Shown: in pieces, positions 61,275 through 64,000 of the stretch
Layout of the letters: every line of letters starts with the position of its first letter
Numbering within the stretch: the first letter of the stretch is position 1
NCBI RefSeq assembly: GCF_003324165.1
Contig: NW_025407825.1
Location: forward strand, 62,001 to 126,000
Source of the DNA: Naegleria lovaniensis
Lineage: Eukaryota > Heterolobosea > Eutetramitea > Acrasida > Naegleriidae
DNA length: 64,000 bases
Direction: 5' to 3'
The notes under the pieces: model-generated
Database searches by the model: none
What the model saw: only the letters and a program-made list of their open reading frames with translations
What the model was told of the DNA's origin: nothing
Translations under genes and position numbers: made by a program

Positions 61275-63401
61275 ATGAATTCATCATACGAACCTCAACA
61301 ACCTCCTCCACACCACTCCGATCAACACCATGTTGTTCACTCCCCTTCGGAAATGATTGAGACAAATTCACTCATGATAGGCACTCCCTTGTCACCATTA
61401 TCCATTCATTCCCAATCACTTCCTCATCATGAGCCACCATTATTGATATCTGAATCCATGGATGTCAACAACAACCCACCCTTCCTCACAAGCACCTCGA
61501 CACCTCACAGCTGGATTGGTTCTCCCTCTCAAAACTCCTCCGTCATCGGTTTTCTCGAAAAATTCAATCATCTTCTTCATCATGGTGACGATATATGGAG
61601 TGAGGCTGCCATGACCAATGCCGATTCGTTTTGCATGACACAAATATCGACACCAAATTCCATACCAAATCGGAAGAAGAACGAGTTGATTGCAAGTCAT
61701 CATCTCATAAATGATGGATCTGATCCAACATTATGGGAAAATTCAAGTGTGATGACCACAACAACGAGTCAAACGGATGCAAATTCTTCAATTCATGTCA
61801 TGGTGTCAAACTCAAGTATTCCAAATGATTCATTGGTTGATCATTATTCAAAAAATAGTGTGTTATTGGAGCCATTAGATTTACTAAAATTGGGAAACAG
61901 TGAAATTTGGAAAATTTTTGAATTTCTCATTGGGGACGTGCAAAGAGCAAAATCAGAAATGAATTCACAATTTTATTGGAATATCATTCATCAGCATTTA
62001 CATGGACACGAGTCAGAACATGATGCATTGTTGGCATTATTTAACGTAGTTCCTCCAAAAGAAAGTGTTCTTTCATTGCGATATTTATGTGAAATGAATA
62101 AGAGAACTGGAAAAATATTTTCGGTAAATGTCACTCGTCAAGATGGTGCTTTTTTCGAATTTTGGAAACTTGTCTATGTTCATTTCGAAAAGATTTTATG
62201 TGTGTTTCGAAGTTTAATTTTCACAAACATGACTTTGGCAATGGGAAGAATTTCTTGGTATGAAAGAGAACAATTAGCGAATATGCAACGATTGATCGTA
62301 GCTCATGAAATGGGAACGGCTCAACCTTTGAAGGTAGGAGAAACATTGGAACAATTCGATGATCAAGTAGAATTGATTGATCCTCCAGATGATGAATTCT
62401 TCTCGTCAGAACATTTACAAAATGAATTTTTACAAAAATTTAAGAGATTGGAATTGACTCCACTCAATGAACAATTCATCCTTCAACACCATGAGGATGG
62501 AATGTTTAACTTGGCCATTTTCAAAATGTTACAATTAAGCTTGAAAATGTTTCGAGATTTTGATTTGGATTTTAAAGATTTGGCATTACCAAATAATTTC
62601 AGAAATTCCCATGTGAGATTTGAAATGGATATTTTCAATGAGAGAACAAGAAAACTCGGTTTCTGTATGGATTACAACTCTTCTTATCAATTTGAAGTCG
62701 AATCTGAAGATGAACAAGATGAATTGATCAAAAATCTTTCGAAATTTGTCATTCTTGATCTTCGAGATGTGACCAACTTTTCAAAATATTTAGATTTCAC
62801 GCTTCCTTCAGAAATTCAATTTCTCAACTTTTGCAGCTCCATTCCATATAATTACGATTTAGGAAATGTCAAATTCTCAAATGTGAAATATCTCAGAATT
62901 AACATTGAGGGAAGTCATCATGAATGCGACGTTGGAGAAGAAAACCTTGTTGCTGACTATGGACATGAACCTGTATTTATCGAAGACACGACAAGTATGT
63001 TTTTAACAGAAATGCTTTCAACCAAAAGATTTCCCAATTTAATTCATTTGGTTTTGCGTGGAGCTCAAAGTTTATCCTTTCTCGAAGAAGAATCAGAGAG
63101 TGGTGTCCTTTCTCAATTATGGTTCTTGGAGTTGTTAATCAATGACGATCATAATGGGTTTTATGGAAGTTCACAATGTGTCGAAACATTAAGAAAGGTC
63201 ACCAGCCGAATGCCTCACTTGAAACAACTCGTTTTGAACGTCAATTTGGATGTCAGACGATCGTCCGGTATCGATTATGAAAAATTGAAGGATATTTATC
63301 GAATTGGAAATGGTAGATTTACAGTATCTGTGGGACGTGCCTCGATTGCTCGATTTTGTAAATATGCGTTTGCAAATGTGTATCAAAAAACCATACATTA
63401 G
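61275..63401 (+). CDS. Large protein, unrecognised
   Basis: 708 residues, single exon. The first 190 residues are Ser/His/Pro-rich and disordered. A helical domain follows (LLKLGNSEIWKIFEFLIG... could be a very divergent F-box), then a segment with many charged helices. The C-terminal 250 residues show repeated hydrophobic strands about 25 residues apart (FVILDLRDVTNFSKYL, EIQFLNFCSS, VKYLRINIEG, LIHLVLRGAQSLSFL, LWFLELLIND, LKQLVLNVNLDV), which fits a degenerate LRR solenoid. F-box/LRR-like is a guess. Confidence 0.5.
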   Translation: MNSSYEPQQPPPHHSDQHHVVHSPSEMIETNSLMIGTPLSPLSIHSQSLPHHEPPLLISESMDVNNNPPFLTSTSTPHSWIGSPSQNSSVIGFLEKFNHLLHHGDDIWSEAAMTNADSFCMTQISTPNSIPNRKKNELIASHHLINDGSDPTLWENSSVMTTTTSQTDANSSIHVMVSNSSIPNDSLVDHYSKNSVLLEPLDLLKLGNSEIWKIFEFLIGDVQRAKSEMNSQFYWNIIHQHLHGHESEHDALLALFNVVPPKESVLSLRYLCEMNKRTGKIFSVNVTRQDGAFFEFWKLVYVHFEKILCVFRSLIFTNMTLAMGRISWYEREQLANMQRLIVAHEMGTAQPLKVGETLEQFDDQVELIDPPDDEFFSSEHLQNEFLQKFKRLELTPLNEQFILQHHEDGMFNLAIFKMLQLSLKMFRDFDLDFKDLALPNNFRNSHVRFEMDIFNERTRKLGFCMDYNSSYQFEVESEDEQDELIKNLSKFVILDLRDVTNFSKYLDFTLPSEIQFLNFCSSIPYNYDLGNVKFSNVKYLRINIEGSHHECDVGEENLVADYGHEPVFIEDTTSMFLTEMLSTKRFPNLIHLVLRGAQSLSFLEEESESGVLSQLWFLELLINDDHNGFYGSSQCVETLRKVTSRMPHLKQLVLNVNLDVRRSSGIDYEKLKDIYRIGNGRFTVSVGRASIARFCKYAFANVYQKTIH

Positions 63402-63459
63402 AATTTTAAACTCTAGATTCTGAATCAGTTCCAGTTGTGGTACATTATTTCTAGCACAT

Positions 63460-64000
63460 TTAATGTGTCAATCTTCGATAACTTTCCGTATTGAGACATG
63501 TCATTCTCATTGTCACCACAACGAATACTACAATGACAAGTCCAACAAAATATCCCACTGATAATCCAGACACCACAGCAATAAATGTTGTGCTTGATAC
63601 ATTACTCGTTGGAACTGCATGAAATGTGTAAACTCCCTCATACAAATCTGTAGTTCCAATCATTTCCTTATTAATATATGGAATTCCAGTGAAATTAAAT
63701 TGTAAATGATTTAAGCAATCGGTATTGAGTTGATTGAGATTTCCATTGGCAGAGAGAAAACTATTCATGATTTGTAAGGAACAGTGAATATTGGAATTTT
63801 TCACAGGAGAGTTGATCATCGTAGAAGAAGCACTGAATGGAATGAGTACGAGCTTGTGGTTGACACCTGACAGTTGGGCGTTGAACTTTTGAGCTAGAGT
63901 GGATGGAATGAAAGGATCCATTTCTCCATGTAAGATCAAGATGGGGATGTCCTTCTTATTGGTAAAAAGGGGAGTAGTGTCACTTGTCAACGAACCCCAC
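63460..64000 (-). CDS. Alpha/beta hydrolase with C-terminal membrane anchor (5' part beyond the right edge)
   Basis: The frame is open to base 64000, so this is the C-terminal 179 residues. DIPILILHGEMDPFIPSTLAQKFNAQLSG is the usual Asp-bearing strand and helix near the end of alpha/beta hydrolases of the prolyl-aminopeptidase/TAP type. The catalytic His is expected near residue 75 or beyond but is not clear. Unlike typical members, a 120-residue tail with N-glycosylation sites leads to a strong transmembrane helix (FIAVVSGLSVGYFVGLVIVVFVVV) and a short basic tail, so it is a membrane-bound, lumenal or surface enzyme. Confidence 0.7.
   Translation of the reverse strand, partial: WGSLTSDTTPLFTNKKDIPILILHGEMDPFIPSTLAQKFNAQLSGVNHKLVLIPFSASSTMINSPVKNSNIHCSLQIMNSFLSANGNLNQLNTDCLNHLQFNFTGIPYINKEMIGTTDLYEGVYTFHAVPTSNVSSTTFIAVVSGLSVGYFVGLVIVVFVVVTMRMTCLNTESYRRLTH

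Noticed and set aside
1-64000. Search for transposons, LTR elements, virus-like elements and CRISPR arrays
   Set aside because: No reverse transcriptase, transposase, integrase or capsid-like proteins, no long terminal repeats and no regularly spaced repeats were seen; the repeats found are 5S-linked or within genes.

Overview
The window reads as nuclear DNA of a free-living amoeboflagellate, most likely a Naegleria species (Heterolobosea). This assignment is an inference. It rests on AT-rich, very gene-dense sequence, short GT-AG introns of about 50-230 bases, a eukaryotic 5S rRNA gene, an initiator tRNA, and the mix of families: F-box, LRR, WD40, RCC1 and DUF4116 proteins, heterotrimeric G-protein parts and centriole/cilium genes. 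I see about 40 protein genes, two tRNA genes, one intact 5S gene and one deleted 5S copy. I recognised no retroelement, DNA transposon, virus-like element or CRISPR array.

Layout. 1-6.9 kb: the C-terminal end of a CEP70-like centrosomal gene, an NHL-repeat propeller, tRNA-Lys(CTT), Tim17, a four-exon G-protein beta subunit and an F-box protein. 6.9-9.7 kb: a 5S rRNA locus, a stand-alone eEF1B-gamma C-terminal-domain gene and a Tctex-type dynein light chain. 9.8-18.4 kb: an Elg1/ATAD5-like clamp-unloader ATPase with a PIP box, a PhzF-like enzyme, a coiled-coil protein, an F-box/LRR protein and a small type I membrane protein. 18.5-27.5 kb, all on the minus strand: a 7TM-RGS receptor, an importin-alpha-like protein, a YdjM-like membrane protein and a GtrA-like membrane protein. 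27.7-32.5 kb: initiator tRNA-Met, a CIDE-N-like protein, a PLOD-like glycosyltransferase, a coiled-coil protein and a Nop15/NIFK-type RNA-binding protein. 32.6-41.1 kb, a plus-strand run: an orphan multi-pass membrane protein, a histidine phosphatase with a 2-nt microexon, an Acl4-like ribosome-assembly chaperone and a WD40 protein. 41.3-50.4 kb: thioredoxin, an SDR enzyme, the 5S remnant, a secreted DUF4476/vWFA protein, two small genes, a sugar-phosphate/nucleotide-sugar transporter and an ENT transporter. 51-64 kb: an F-box/GTPase fusion, an RCC1-like protein, a DUF4116 repeat protein, an NCLX-like cation exchanger, an orphan protein and the end of an alpha/beta hydrolase.

Most neighbours look functionally unrelated, as is usual for such genomes. 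Loose themes are G-protein signalling (Gbeta and 7TM-RGS), ribosome and translation (5S, eEF1Bgamma domain, Nop15, Acl4), centriole/cilium (CEP70, Tctex dynein light chain) and F-box proteins (at least four). Intron-exon structures were worked out by hand. Every spliced model given here adds up to an intact reading frame, except the DUF4476/vWFA gene, which has an unresolved frame change.
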